The notes under the pieces are model-generated. The model worked only from the letters and a program-made list of their open reading frames with translations. It was not told the DNA's origin and did no database searches. Shown piece after piece: positions 1 to 10,199 of a stretch of 64,000 nt of DNA (position 1 is the first letter of the stretch; every line of letters begins with the position of its first letter). A program made the translations under genes and the position numbers. Source of the DNA: Pomphorhynchus laevis (lineage: Eukaryota > Acanthocephala > Palaeacanthocephala > Echinorhynchida > Pomphorhynchidae); NCBI GenBank assembly GCA_012934845.2, contig WNNJ02002453.1, positions 1-64,000 of the forward strand, in the 5' to 3' direction.

Positions 1-30
1 TATATATTATTTGGTAATTTTATATCAAAT

Positions 31-1040
31 TACCAAATAATCTTAAATTTATTAAATTAATTTATAATTTATAATATCCTCTTAATCTAATCAATAGATT
101 AAATTATGTGAAAATTAAATTTTCTTATTGATCTGGAAATCGATAGATTATTTATTGATTGATAAAAATGCAGCTTCAAACTATTTTGGATCATTTTAAA
201 TTTTTCTAAGCCAAAAACCGCTTTGATGCCAAATGGTTCAAATGCATTTTACTCACTTTAAATGTATTCCTGTTAAAACTGTCAAATTACCAAATAATCT
301 TAAATTTATTAAATTAATTTATAATTTATAATATCCTCTTAATCTAATCAATAGATTAAATTATGTGAAAATTAAATTTTCTTATTGATCTGGAAATCGA
401 TAGATTATTTATTGATTGATAAAAATGCAGCTTCAAACTATTTTGGATAATTTCAAATTTTTCTAAGCCAAAAACCGCTTTGATGCCAAATGGTTCAAAT
501 GCATTTTACTCACTTTAAATGTATTCCTGTTAAAACTGTCAAATTACCAAATAATCTTAAATTTATTAAATTAATTTATAATTTATAATATCCTCTTAAT
601 CTAATAGATTAAATTATGTGAAAATTAAATTTTCTTATTGATCTTGAAATCGATAGATTTGTTATTGATTGATAAAAATGCAGCTTCAAACTATTTTGGA
701 TAATTTCAAATTATTCTAAGCTAAAAACCGCTTTGATGCCAAATGGTTCAAATGCATTTTACTCACTTTAAATGTATTCTTGTTAAAACTGTCAAATTAC
801 CAAATAATTTTAAATTTATTAAATTAATTTATAATTTATAATATCCTCTTAATCTAATAGATTAAATTATGTGAAAATTAAATTTTCTTATTGATCTTGA
901 AATCGATAGATTTGTTATTGATTGCTAAAAATGCAGCTTCAAACTATTTTGGATCATTTTAAATTTTTCTAAGCTAAAAACCGCTTTGATGCCAAATGGT
1001 TCAAATGCATTTTACCAAATAATCTTAAATTTATTAAATA
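31..1040. repeat. 257-bp tandem satellite, four copies
   Basis: Units start near 31, 288, 545 and 798, each opening with TACCAAATAATYTTAAATTT. The first two spacings are 257 bp. The third is 253 bp because a 4-bp ATCA is lost in the AATCTAATCAATAG stretch. A truncated fifth start lies near 1013, where the unit jumps from the AAATGCATTTTA motif straight back to the opening motif. Copies differ at only a few positions, so the array is young. No reading frame is conserved. It sits upstream of the GBA2-like exons, probably in an intron of that gene, and may continue beyond the left edge of the window. Confidence 0.93.
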
Positions 1041-2192
1041 AATTTATAAATACAACAAACAGAAACAAAACTTTATGCAATGGATTTTAAACCATCATAT
1101 AAGGATTGAAAATATCCATTTAGTTATTTTTAAGTTTTGTAAATTTACAGGAACGAAGAAATTAATTTTATTCCAAATGTATAAAAATGTTTGAAACTTA
1201 AAATACATGAAAATATTCAACGTTTATAAAATGTATTGACTAAGATATTCTTAACGCTATTTTTCTTAAAGCAAAACTTATGGAAAGACAGACAGATGAA
1301 ACCTTTAAGAGATAAGGGATGAGCTGAATGTGTTACATTAGAATCAATGCCTAAAAATCATGGCAATACATAAGACACCTATCAGATATTTGAGATAATG
1401 TGTAGATTTGTCCTGAATTTGTCAAATTGAGTTCTATTCACAAACGACAAGAAAACATTAACCAAAACTAGTTTGGTAATTATGTATATTTTATTAAACA
1501 AATTAATTATACCAGTTTATTATTATGAACAATAAAATGTTTGTAATTTTACTGAAGATAATTAGTTTTTGAAATAAAACTAATTTCTCCTTTCCTGTAA
1601 ATTTACAAAAATATAAAAAGAAATGGATATTTTAGTACTTATAATATTTTATTCGTTTAAATTCGTTTATTAATAAACTGTTAGTAATGTTTCTGAACAT
1701 GATGACATAAGCTATCAAAATATTGTAACTTTTGTACTATAACTAATTTCTTTCGTGTAAATTTACAAAAATATAAAAAGAAATTGATATTTTATTACTT
1801 CCAATATTTATTTTAATTCGTTTAAATGAATGAATTCGTTTAAATTCGTTTTCATGTAAATTTACAAAACTATAAAAAGAAATAAATGGACATTTTCAAT
1901 CCTAATAATATATTATTTCGTATTAAGAGAAATCATTAACAAAACAAAAATCTCATTGTATTATGAGATAATACAATATTAATAATTATTACATATTTTA
2001 AGTTTACTGTAAAAGTAAATAAGTTGTAAACTAAAAATCAGTTTTTAGCTTTTATCTGATTAAAGATGTCATCAAGAAGAGCGATTAAGCGATAAATTGT
2101 AATAATGTCTTCCTTAATTTGTTGGTTATACTTTCTTATTTTAAATCAATTGTCATTAAATCAATGATTCTACTTAACGATATTTATACTAG
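1041..2192. other. non-coding, probably GBA2-like intron
   Basis: AT-rich sequence with no exon that I can support. It lies directly upstream of a splice acceptor at 2192. The earlier GBA2-like exons must be further upstream, outside the window. Confidence 0.6.
1594..1920. repeat. three copies of a ~70-bp direct repeat
   Basis: Three imperfect direct copies start near 1596, 1755 and 1851. Each begins GTAAATTTACAAAAMTATAA and continues into an AAAGAAAT-GGATATTTT block. Two of them are followed by an ATTCGTTTAAAT motif. Spacing is irregular (159 and 96 bp), so this is a degenerate local duplication, not a satellite. Confidence 0.6.
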
Positions 2193-2402
2193 ACGATATG
2201 GAGTGCTCAAAGAGTTAGTTCAATTTTGGATTGTTTGTTGAAACGCAATTGTAAACTGTTCTTTAACGGTAAATCAGGAATTGTTAACGGTGTTATTAAA
2301 ACTTCGAAAGGACAGTGGGCAATAAGCAAGAAAACCATACAGTCAAAGGAATGTTGGATTGGAGTTACATATGCAATCATATCTCTGCTGCTATCGGAGG
2401 AT
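2193..2402 (+). CDS. GBA2: GBA2-like glucosylceramidase, penultimate exon
   Basis: Exon of 70 codons with an acceptor ACTAG before 2193 and a GT donor at 2403, both phase 0. The translation follows the C-terminal (alpha/alpha)6 catalytic region of non-lysosomal glucosylceramidases (GH116, DUF608). Family landmarks present are an RV-[SV]-x-ILD helix, GxVNGV (G-x-V-N-G-M in vertebrates), and CWIGVTYAI, matching the WVGVVYGLA segment that precedes the last helices. Known family members hydrolyse glucosylceramide at the cytosolic face of ER/Golgi membranes. Joining to the next exon restores the family order without a gap. The unusual basic residues (KTSKGQW) are lineage divergence. Identity rests on motif recognition. 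Confidence 0.85.
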
Positions 2403-2449
2403 GTAAATTCTATTTAGTTTCAATTTAATATCTTTGTTTTATTTCAAAG

Positions 2450-2641
2450 GGCTTTCAACAATCAGGTCAACAAATATTCGATCAGCTTACAAATCAATTA
2501 TGGAACGAAATAGGATTGGCCTTTCAATCTCCTGAAGCCATAACAATGGACAAGTCGTTTAGATCAGCTGGTTATCTGCGACCGCTTTCAATTTGGGCTA
2601 TTCCTTTACTTTTAAATATTAACTATACTAACGCGCTCTAG
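2450..2641 (+). CDS. GBA2: GBA2-like glucosylceramidase, last exon
   Basis: This exon starts after a TTTCAAAG acceptor at 2449, in phase 0, and ends with TAG at 2639-2641 (63 residues). It contains the diagnostic C-terminal signature of GH116 enzymes: GFQ..., then GLAFQSPEA, then FRSAGYLRPLSIWA, which aligns with GLAFQTPEAY...FRSLAYMRPLSIWAMQLAL of vertebrate GBA2. The protein ends about where the core domain ends, without the long Pro/Lys tail of mammals. The intron before it is only 47 bp (2403-2449). A possible ATTAAA polyadenylation signal lies near 2838. No frame damage is visible, so this looks like a functional gene end. Confidence 0.9.
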   Translation, partial: GFQQSGQQIFDQLTNQLWNEIGLAFQSPEAITMDKSFRSAGYLRPLSIWAIPLLLNINYTNAL

Positions 2642-2956
2642 ATTTGTTGACAGATCACTAAAATCCGTTCGATCTTTGATCAAATTTTACATTTGTTTTT
2701 TACTTTTGCCTTACTATTCTGTATTTCTTTAGTTGTCTTGTAGTTAGCGATTAACCACGTTATTCTAATATATTTAAATATTTAAGAATTATTTTACTTT
2801 AATTTTTTAGTCAATTACGCATTCAGCGGGTAATCTGATTAAAAAACACAATGTGCTTTTAAAATCAATCAAAAGATTACTATAAAAACTTTCACTTCCG
2901 AAATCGGCAAAGATAAATCTCGATAAATATATTCCAACCGGTTGAATTATCATTAG

Positions 2957-4650
2957 GGCAACTAAAAATTGACTTTAAAATTTAAAAAATTGACCTATCA
3001 AAGTCAAATAATTGATCTAAAAAATTGACCTAACAAAATATTCTTAAAAATTCATATATTACAATTATTTGATATAAAATATTGTTTAAAATAGTGATTA
3101 GAACACTAAATAAGAACGGTAAAACAAGAGATACTTTTTAGTGAGAGTTATTATAATACACTATCATGTAGTTATGTACCTTTCAGGTAGAAAGTTGCGA
3201 TCTTTCTCCAATATCGTTTTTAGCATTGAAAATGATCGTTCGACTGGTACCGTTGTTGGCTAGGTTTGACAAAGCATGGCGTACGTGGCCGGCGATACTT
3301 GGAAATTCTTGAAGTTTAAAATATCTCCGACCTCATGTCTTGATAAGTGATCCTGTAGATATTGTTTTATGTTACAAGGAACATCACCGAATTGAAAACC
3401 TTCAATGCGGTTGTGTGCATCGACTAGTGTAAGCGCAGGACTTTCGAATTCTGTTATCACAATTGGTAATTCATGGTAACTCGAGTATATATTCATCAGA
3501 TTTGCTATCAAGCTGTTTGCTTGTACAGATTCCTTTGCCCTTTTGATCCTATGTCCGCAAACAGTAAACAGCGTTCCATCGATTTGACCGTTAAATTTTT
3601 ACGCATCCAATCAAGTTATCTACATTTTGGAAATGTACCCTAATACGTAGAGCACAATTGTGTAGCATGTGGCAAAAGCAAGTAATGTGAAAAAGCTGTG
3701 GATAGAGATCCTTCAAAGTCCTTCCGGCACATACCATGTAACTAGCTGCGTCCGAAAGAAAAAGATTGAATTGATCTCTTCTCATATCCATCTTTCTAAT
3801 AAGATCGTCGACCGTTTGAACAAATGCATGTGAGTTGACATGGCCTTCTATCACCGCACATCTTACTAGATAAGATTTAGTCGGAGATTCTATGCTGCCC
3901 ATCATAATATTTACAAAATGTTTCATACAGATTGTAGTTTCATCCACAATCATAAAAACTTGCTTCTGCTGCAACAAGCTCTTTATAAAATTAAAATTTT
4001 CTTCAGCTTCAAGAGCGGCTAAATTTCGGCAGGTATCCTCGCATGGTAGCTGAACTCCTAAATCTTGAAAAAGTGATCGCAAGTGTGGATTTCTTAATTT
4101 GTGTAACGGTATATTCGCAGACAGAAAGTTGTGTACAATTTTCTTTGCCGAATCCGTTCGCTCCAGTTTTATAAACGTTCGTTTTGATCCAGAGATAGCG
4201 GTCGTCAAATGATGTTGGTGCTTCAAGGTGTTCCTGTGACTATCGACAAAATATCTCTTGTCGAAGCGAACACTGGTGCAGCACAATTGACAACAAAGGT
4301 CATTATCCGGTGTACATATGAATTCTGATGGGAATTCCTGTACTATTCGATTAATTTTTTGAATATTCGATTGATGATTTCTTGGCATGTTTATCTTTAT
4401 ATAATTATGTTTGATTATCACAGTTGATATCACCGTTTAATGTATCCCTATTTATAGATTATCTCTGGAATCTGATTCGTCAACGTTGCCGGCATAATTA
4501 GTAATTAATAATAAGATCAAATAATGAAATTGGATCACGAGTCAACTTAATTAATTAGGTCAAATGGTTATACAGTACAAATAATAAAAAACTGACCTAA
4601 CAAGAAAAATTGACCTAATATCAAAAAATTGACAAAAAATTGACCTAATA
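2957..4650 (-). mobile_element. decayed hAT (CGGBP1-like) DNA transposon
   Basis: A broken hAT transposase (3260-4433) is bracketed by clusters of the short motif AAAAAATTGACCTA. The left cluster is at about 2966-3040 and the right at about 4589-4650. hAT elements often carry short subterminal motif arrays, so I read these clusters as the element's subterminal regions. Both clusters run in the same orientation. I could not fix exact terminal inverted repeats or an 8-bp target duplication; the left end may be near TAGGGCAACT at 2955. It lies between the convergent GBA2-like and BAHD1-like genes. Confidence 0.6.
3260..4433 (-). pseudogene. hAT transposase, CGGBP1-like, frame-broken
   Basis: The 5' part (4433-3591) encodes 280 residues; the likely true start is MPRNHQ at residue 16. 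A BED-like zinc finger (CxxC at about residues 48-51, then H-x5-H) is followed by NFLSANIPLHKL, typical of CGGBP1-like hAT transposases. The catalytic core shows VDETT and, about 90 residues later, DAASYM, matching the first two acidic sites of the RNase H-like fold, then HITCFCHMLHN. The frame stops at GCVKI* near 3591. A second piece in another frame (3511-3260) carries the C-terminal region (LPIVITEFESPALTLVDA). The sequence between is frameshifted and the distal domain is short, so the protein is inactive. Confidence 0.85.
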
Positions 4651-4675
4651 ACTTCTTAACTATAATAATTAATTT

Positions 4676-4840
4676 GATCCTCACAGGTATTCATCGTATT
4701 TTTGATAAAGCAGGACGCTACTAATCAGTCTAGGCGGGTCTCATCAGCTGCTGACCCAGATCTACATTTCACGTTTCGACCCTTATTATCTGCTTTCTCC
4801 TATCTGTTTCAACTCACAGATGCAATCAAGTACAATTTAA
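4676..4840 (-). repeat. fragment of the tRNA-derived SINE
   Basis: The sequence from TCCTCACAGGTATT through GGTCTCATCAGCTGCTGACCC and CATTTCACGTTTCGA matches the first part of the SINE unit tandemly repeated at 24643-26172. It is diverged and then ends in unrelated sequence near a CACAGATGCAATCAA stretch that resembles the unit junction. It lacks the tRNA-like part with the A and B boxes, so it is an incomplete copy. Confidence 0.7.
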
Positions 4841-4895
4841 TGATTTATTAATAAGTAACTCGACAAAAAATACAGCTTTGTTTTTATCACAGTTT

Positions 4896-4901
4896 TTTAT
4901 T
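4896..4901 (-). terminator. candidate poly(A) signal of the BAHD1-like gene
   Basis: AATAAA on the minus strand, about 130 nt downstream of the BAHD1-like stop codon. Such hexamers are common by chance in DNA this AT-rich, so position is the main support. Confidence 0.35.
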
Positions 4902-5028
4902 TATTATCTCAAACAGTTGCGGTAATATACTAAAAATAGATTAATTGACACAAACTCACAGAAATAAGTTTATAAAACAGATGATTTTACAAGTCATCGT
5001 TATTTGCTTACATTGTCTAAAGTTATAT

Positions 5029-5245
5029 TTACACAGCAAATATCTGATAATCCTTTAAAATTCGATGATTTTGAAAATCGTAAACGTGGCGACAGAAGAA
5101 CACGTTGACTGGATTTGCAGTTTTCAATTTTTCTTCTATATCACATTCGCTATATTCCGATTTCATGGGTACAATGCTATTTCTGCAAATATCGCTGCTT
5201 CTCCGGTTTAGAAAGCATTGCTTCATTGAGAGCATTTTTCGATAT
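5029..5245 (-). CDS. BAHD1-like BAH protein, last coding exon
   Basis: The exon opens after a TTTCTATTTTAG acceptor (AG at 5247-5246), supplying the third base of an Arg codon split after phase 2, and ends at a stop at 5029. It contains the C-terminal hallmark of BAHD1, FFCRHVYDFQNHRILKDYQ (vertebrate form [21 protein letters not shown]), preceded by RRSSDICRNSIVP, matching the PSRKTALVP segment. It follows the exon at 12394-12565 with matching phase, so the assembled BAH domain is complete at its C-terminal end. Family knowledge: BAHD1 reads H3K27me3 and promotes heterochromatin silencing in the nucleus. The 7.1-kb intron before this exon holds the large Naiad element. Confidence 0.88.
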
Positions 5246-5530
5246 CTAAAATAGAAAATTGAGACCTTATGACTAATGATGCAGGCAGAAGTCATTAACA
5301 TTTTTGTAAAGATATGGAAATAAATGGTCTATCAAAATTATGAACTATAGCGAAGAATCTACATATTGATAAATAATCTACTTTAAAATAGATTACAGAA
5401 AACTATCCTTCATAACAAATTACATACATTAAATTTCTTTGATAGAATTCTGCATTTAACTTTTTGTTATTTCAATTTTAAATTTTAACTTGATAACATT
5501 TATATATAAAAAAATATAGCAGTTTATTGA

Positions 5531-6420
5531 AAGATAGCGGTTCCTCCTAATGATCTGTAATCCATATTATGATACATTATATGTTATTTATTAGTCAATT
5601 AATAAACAATTGATTTTTATTTTAAATTTTAACTTGATATAAATTATATAAAATCTTATATAAAAATTATTAATTATTTATATTATCTATTATTTTATTT
5701 TTATCTTTATTGTCTAATTATACGTTCGATATGCTCTTTAATTATTCAGGGCGTTTTAACATCGACAGGAATAGAAAAAGAAAATTATTGTTCACAAATT
5801 TTCGACTATTGCAATAGTCCTTTTTTAAGTGTTATGTCTTGAACATAGCGCTTAAAACATAACACTTGAAAAGGACTATTATGAACAATACTCGAAAATT
5901 TATGAACAATAATTTTCTTTTTTTATTCCTATCAATGTTTGAACACCCTGAACAATTTATCATCATGTTTAATTTATAAATAATTAAATATACGTAGACT
6001 CAGTTACCTGATCTGATTTATACGACCATATAAATTGAATTACATATCGATAAGATATGTGAATTGTAGGTTAATATACAAGAACAAACTATATTATTGT
6101 AAATAAGTTATTTCGTTTGTAAAAGCCAAAAATAATCAAAAAATAATGTATATTTTATTTATCGCTTTTACAATGTCTCTAAAAAATTAATATTCAGACT
6201 TGAAATTATTATTAATTAATAATATATAAGTAATATTTTTCCATTTTATTGTGATTTAAAAAGAATATAAACAGTTGATATTACTTAGTACTGCAGGTAA
6301 ATAAGGAATTTGAAATTTTGACTAACTAAATTCAGTAGAAATCGTCATAGAAATTAAAAAATGTGCTAAAGTCAAGAATTAAACTAAAAAAGTTAATTAA
6401 ATTTTGATTTATAACATAAA
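5531..6420 (+). repeat. Naiad pseudo-LTR with MITE and flank, duplicated at 54 kb
   Basis: The left part (from GATAGCGGTTCCTCCTAATG) matches the sense start of the Naiad pseudo-LTR, and GTAGACTCAGTTACCTGAT near 5995 matches its end. A 204-bp foldback MITE interrupts it at 5747-5950. The sequence continues for about 400 bp beyond the pseudo-LTR. From about 5583 to 6415 it is nearly identical to 54118-54975, including the non-Naiad flank, so the shared unit is larger than a solo pseudo-LTR. It lies in the last intron of the BAHD1-like gene. Confidence 0.8.
5747..5950. mobile_element. foldback MITE, CAGGGYG ends
   Basis: Almost the whole element is an inverted repeat. CAGGGCGTTTTAACATCGAC at the left pairs with GTTTGAACACCCTG at the right, and pairing continues through AGAAAATTATTGTTCA and the central AAGTGTTATG/CATAACACTT. 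There is no coding capacity. Further copies lie at 54302-54506 and, partly, at 53499-53600. A clean target duplication was not seen; TTCAGGG...CCCTGAA is palindromic at the junctions. The terminal CAGGG resembles hAT MITEs, but that assignment is tentative. Confidence 0.85.
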
Positions 6421-7106
6421 ATTTATGAATTATTATGGCACATTTAAAATCACTCAATAGTGATTACTAAACAAGACGCTTAATCTTTACACAAGTGTGT
6501 ACGCAATTTAACAAAATAAAACTATGCAATTCTGTTTGAAAATGGGGACAGGAACATTTAAATCGCAATTAAAACAAAATTAATATAAAATTTATATTTA
6601 ATTTATATACGTTTTTAAATATAAACGAATAAATTCGAAACCAAGAATATCCATAAGGTTGAGCTAGATGAAATGCATTGCTTAAGGAATTAAAAAAAAT
6701 CAAACATAAAATTGAAATAGTCACATTAAATTGTTGTAGCTGGATTTTCAAAAGTTAGTTCAACGTGAAGTGACATTAAATGTGGCCATTATAATGTGTT
6801 TTTGGAATAAATTAATGTATTTATTGGATTAATAACGATCAGCACATTATTGTTAACTATATTATCCCTGATAATGTTATGGATGATCGATCGTATAAAC
6901 ATCCCTATAAATTGGCATGCGAGATAATGGTGAATATTAAATGCTTCACATATGGGTGTCACTGATACCTCATATATGATTTTTAGAGCCATATCTTAGT
7001 TAAAGCTTTTACTTTCTTAAATCGTGTAGAACTCGTATAGACGCTTTCTTGAGCTTCACTAATAGCATTTATCCACCACTAAACGATAGTTATCTAACAT
7101 GAGTAG
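6421..7106. other. intron sequence, nothing recognised
   Basis: AT-rich intron of the BAHD1-like gene between the pseudo-LTR block and the Naiad. Short open frames here show no family resemblance and look like chance. Confidence 0.6.
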
Positions 7107-7373
7107 ATTAAATCAGCTAACTGAGTCTACGTATTGTTATATAATTATAAAATAAACAAAACATAATAATGCTAAATCAAAATTTAATAATTAAATAATA
7201 AAATTAATAATTGTTTTTAGATTTTCTATAATTTTAATCAAGTTAAAAAATAAAAATAAAAATAAAAAATAAAATTTAAAATAAACGTCATTTTTATGAA
7301 TTGACTAATAAATAACAGACGTTGTATCAGAATAAGAATTAGAGGTCATCAGGAGGAACTGCTATGCTATCAG
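7107..7373 (-). repeat. Naiad 3' pseudo-LTR
   Basis: Direct repeat of 10624-10882, from ATTAAATCAGCTAACTGAGT to GCTATGCTATCAG. The copies differ mainly in short A-run lengths and a few substitutions, so the insertion is recent. Right of 7373 the sequence continues into the Naiad 3' region; the other copy abuts host DNA at the same base, which defines the repeat end. Confidence 0.9.
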
Positions 7374-7408
7374 GTTTCGGCCCCTAACTCCTCTACCCAA
7401 CATAGCAG
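7359..7408 (-). other. conserved stem-loop at the Naiad 3' region/pseudo-LTR junction
   Basis: CTGCTATG (7359-7366) pairs with CATAGCAG (7401-7408). The loop holds the GGTTTCGGCCCC segment, and the pseudo-LTR boundary falls inside it. The same stem is kept at 38031-38082 with one mismatch, and the plus-strand copy at 45796-45846 keeps the arrangement. A structured element spanning the boundary could mark the RNA 3' end or the template-jump point; that is inference. Confidence 0.55.
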
Positions 7409-7482
7409 CGGGGCCAAATACATGCTAATGATGTATTTCCTCTGAAATAACTATCTAGTATCTTATTCTAATGCAAAGTATA

Positions 7483-9557
7483 TTATTTATTATTCATCCA
7501 TAAAAATTTGCCACTTAAGAGTTTAAATTTATTCTTTATATTATTGTGTTGATTTATATATTTTACTATTTTCTGCTTGATGTTATTTTTATAGTAACCT
7601 AGTTTAAAATATGTATCTATTAAATTATTTAAATGATTTTGAAGAAAGCCAATATCATTACATATTGTTGCAATTCTTAAAATTTCATTATTTAATGTAT
7701 TATATTTTATATTATATGGTATGCATGAATGCTCATGCAAAAATATGTTTCTTGTAAATTTAAATATGTCATCTTTACGATATAAATTAATAGTAGTTTT
7801 AGTTAATGTTAATTTAATGTTCATATCTAGATATACACCTTCTTTATCATTAATATTGGTTTTGTTAAGAATAAGGCTTTCTGGATAAATGTGCTCACTA
7901 ATTGAATAAAAATTATTAGAATTAAATACACATATATCATCAATGTATCGAAACATATATTTCATATATTTATATTGTTTAGATTTAGTTTTTACACAGT
8001 TATGAACAAATTCATATTCTATAAAGCTTAAAAACAAGTCAGCTATAATTGGGCTACTATTACCACCCATTGGAACACCTTTTACTTGTCAAAATATAGA
8101 TGTCCCTACTTTTAAATAATTTTGATTTATCAAAATATTTAAGGATTCTATTAATTCAATTTTATCCATATATTTATATTTATTTGATGGTTTAATTTTT
8201 GTTAGATAGGCGTTATAATTATTATAACATATATATGTATATCTTTTTCCGAATATAAGATTAATTAATTTTACTAACGCTTCTTTAATATCTACTAAAT
8301 CTAGATTTGTATAAAGCGTACTAAAATCGTATGTATTTATATTTTGAAAATTTATTCCTTTTGTCTGTTCTAAAAATTCTTTTGTAGAATTAATACTGAA
8401 ATAGTGTTTTATACCAGTATTAATTTCGATTACCTTGCAATATTTTTTAAAATGTGCTTTAATTACTTTAAGTATTTTATTCATATAGACAGAAAGTGGT
8501 TTTAATGTACATTTAAACGCACTACATATGAACCTAGGTTTTATTGGATTTTTATGTAATTTTGGATTCCAATATAATATAGGTATAGTTTTATTATCTA
8601 ATTCAACCTTTATACCCTTTTTATCCATTATAGAACAGTGACTTGTAATAATTGTTTCTAAACTCAACTCACTACGTTCATATGTTGGATTTACATTTAA
8701 ATCATTAGAATTAACCTCTTTCATTAGTATATCATAATAAAGCTTTTTGCATATGAAGACAAAGTTATTACTAGCTTTATCAATAGTTGTTATTATATAG
8801 TTATCCTTTAATTTAGTAAGTTCTTTATACATATCTTTATTAATTTTATCTTTCCTTTTATAATTGTTTGTTATTTTCATTTTATTTTTAATTTTATCAA
8901 ATATATAATCTTTCCAAATGTTTATCTTAGATATATTCGAGCTTTCACTATTAATCAGCTTACTAAAGTAATCATTTAAGTTATTATATAACGAATTGTA
9001 AATTTTATTTTTGTCGTTGTTGCTATTTAATCTATATTTATACCCTTTTGATAGCAGCTTTCTTAATTCACAATTTTCAATTAATTCTAGATTATGGGTA
9101 CATATATGTTCATTTATTTTATCAAAACTAAGACTTTTACAATTGCATTCTGTTTCCATTATGTTTCTAATATTATCGTTACATATTGATTTTAATTCTT
9201 TATTATAATTACAAATTTTTCGTCCTAATGGTGGTAGGAGTTTATACCTTATTTTAGGAATATATTTACTTAAATCTGACCCTATTATTTCTTTACTTTT
9301 AGAATTATTTAAAAGTCCGGCTATATTTATGTTATCTATACATTTATTAATGAAGTTTATGGTTAATGTATATTTTCTATTGTTATTATTTACATTTATT
9401 GTACGATTATAGTATTTTGTATTACAATAACTGTCTATTATACAACTTAGCCTATCATAGTCGTTAATTAATTTTTGATTTATTGAACATATGATATCTT
9501 TAGAAAAACTTCTTATATTTACATAAAGATCTTTTAGCTTATTATCACTTAAAGTTG
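7483..9557 (-). pseudogene. Naiad reverse transcriptase with CxC linker, one stop
   Basis: The frame is open from about 9557 (joined to the endonuclease by a 1-base deletion) to the stop at 7483, except for TGA at 8089-8091. Order: a linker rich in Asn/Lys; the CxC motif ECNCKS; TTIDKASNNFVF, the conserved N-terminal PLE motif; YWNPKLHKNPIKPRF (RT motif 2 region); YDFSTLYTNLD (motif A); GVPMGGNSSPIIADL (motif B); FRYIDDICVF (motif C with both catalytic Asp); GVYLDMNIKL. RTs of this class are sister to telomerase RT. The TGA stands where the copy at 45.1 kb has AGA (the conserved FRQ), so it is a point mutation. Confidence 0.92.
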
Positions 9558-10195
9558 TTTTAATATTTCTAATTGTTCATTTATATACATATCTTTTTTA
9601 ATATTTTTAACTCTATTTTTCCTATTCCTTTTATCACCATGACTTCTTGGTTTGCGTTTAACCGGATTATTATAATATAGTTGTTTATTATGTATTATAC
9701 TACTTCTGCCAATTCCTTGTACCACGTCATTCAATCCTAATGGGTACATGGAATTAAGCGTTTTAATCCAAAAATCTTCTTTTTCTAATAGTTTTTGATT
9801 TAATATTGAAATGTTTTCTTCGATAATATGTTCTAAAATAAATAATTTACAGTTTTTAATATCATGTCCTATTAATCTCATATGTTTATGAAATATAGTT
9901 TGACTATTATGCTGTATATTATATATGTGTTGCCTAAACCTAGTTTTTAACATTTGATATGTTTTTCCTATATATTGCAATCCACATGTGCATTGTATTA
10001 GATACACTACACCTGCGGTATTGCAGTTACAATTATTATTAATATTTAATGAAAAACATTTGTTTGTCGTATTACTTACGATACAATTATTATTTATAAC
10101 ATCACAAACTATACAATTTTTCTGTTACATTTAAAAGATCTAAAATTGAAATCATTAGTACTTACGTATTTTTCAATATTGTTGAGTACATGTAA
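9549..10195 (-). pseudogene. Naiad N-terminal GIY-YIG endonuclease, frameshifted
   Basis: The frame opens near 10195. A 1-base deletion around 10117-10121 breaks it between a Cys-rich segment (FKCNRK then NCIVCD, a CX4CxxC-type finger) and the rest. The nuclease core is GVVYLIQCTCGLQYIGKT, the GIY and YIG strands, followed by RFRQHIYNI with the conserved Arg and His; the likely metal-binding Glu is in LLEKEDFWI. It ends with a Lys/Arg-rich tail. A second 1-base deletion near 9553-9558 (AAACAACTTTAAG) causes the stop at 9549 and takes the frame out of register with the RT. This nuclease class nicks target DNA for target-primed reverse transcription. Confidence 0.88.
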
Positions 10196-10199
10196 GTTT

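Noticed and set aside
31-1040. CRISPR-like repeat array
   Set aside because: Units are 257 bp and contiguous, without short unique spacers, in clearly eukaryotic sequence.
6569-6992. Minus-strand frames of 60-67 codons as intronic genes
   Set aside because: Composition is that of translated AT-rich DNA (Ile/Asn/Phe/Leu), with no family resemblance and no splice support.
7340-7410. Hammerhead ribozyme in the Naiad 3' region
   Set aside because: CTGATGA and CGAAAC are both present, but on the sense strand only a few bases separate the possible cleavage site from CTGATGA, so stem I cannot form, and stem II would rely on a weak 4-bp helix.
8089-8091. In-frame TGA in the Naiad RT as a selenocysteine codon
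   Set aside because: Some Naiads are known to encode selenoproteins, but there Sec replaces Cys. The near-identical copy at 45.1 kb has AGA (Arg) here, and Arg fits the conserved FRQ context. A simple A-to-T mutation explains it.
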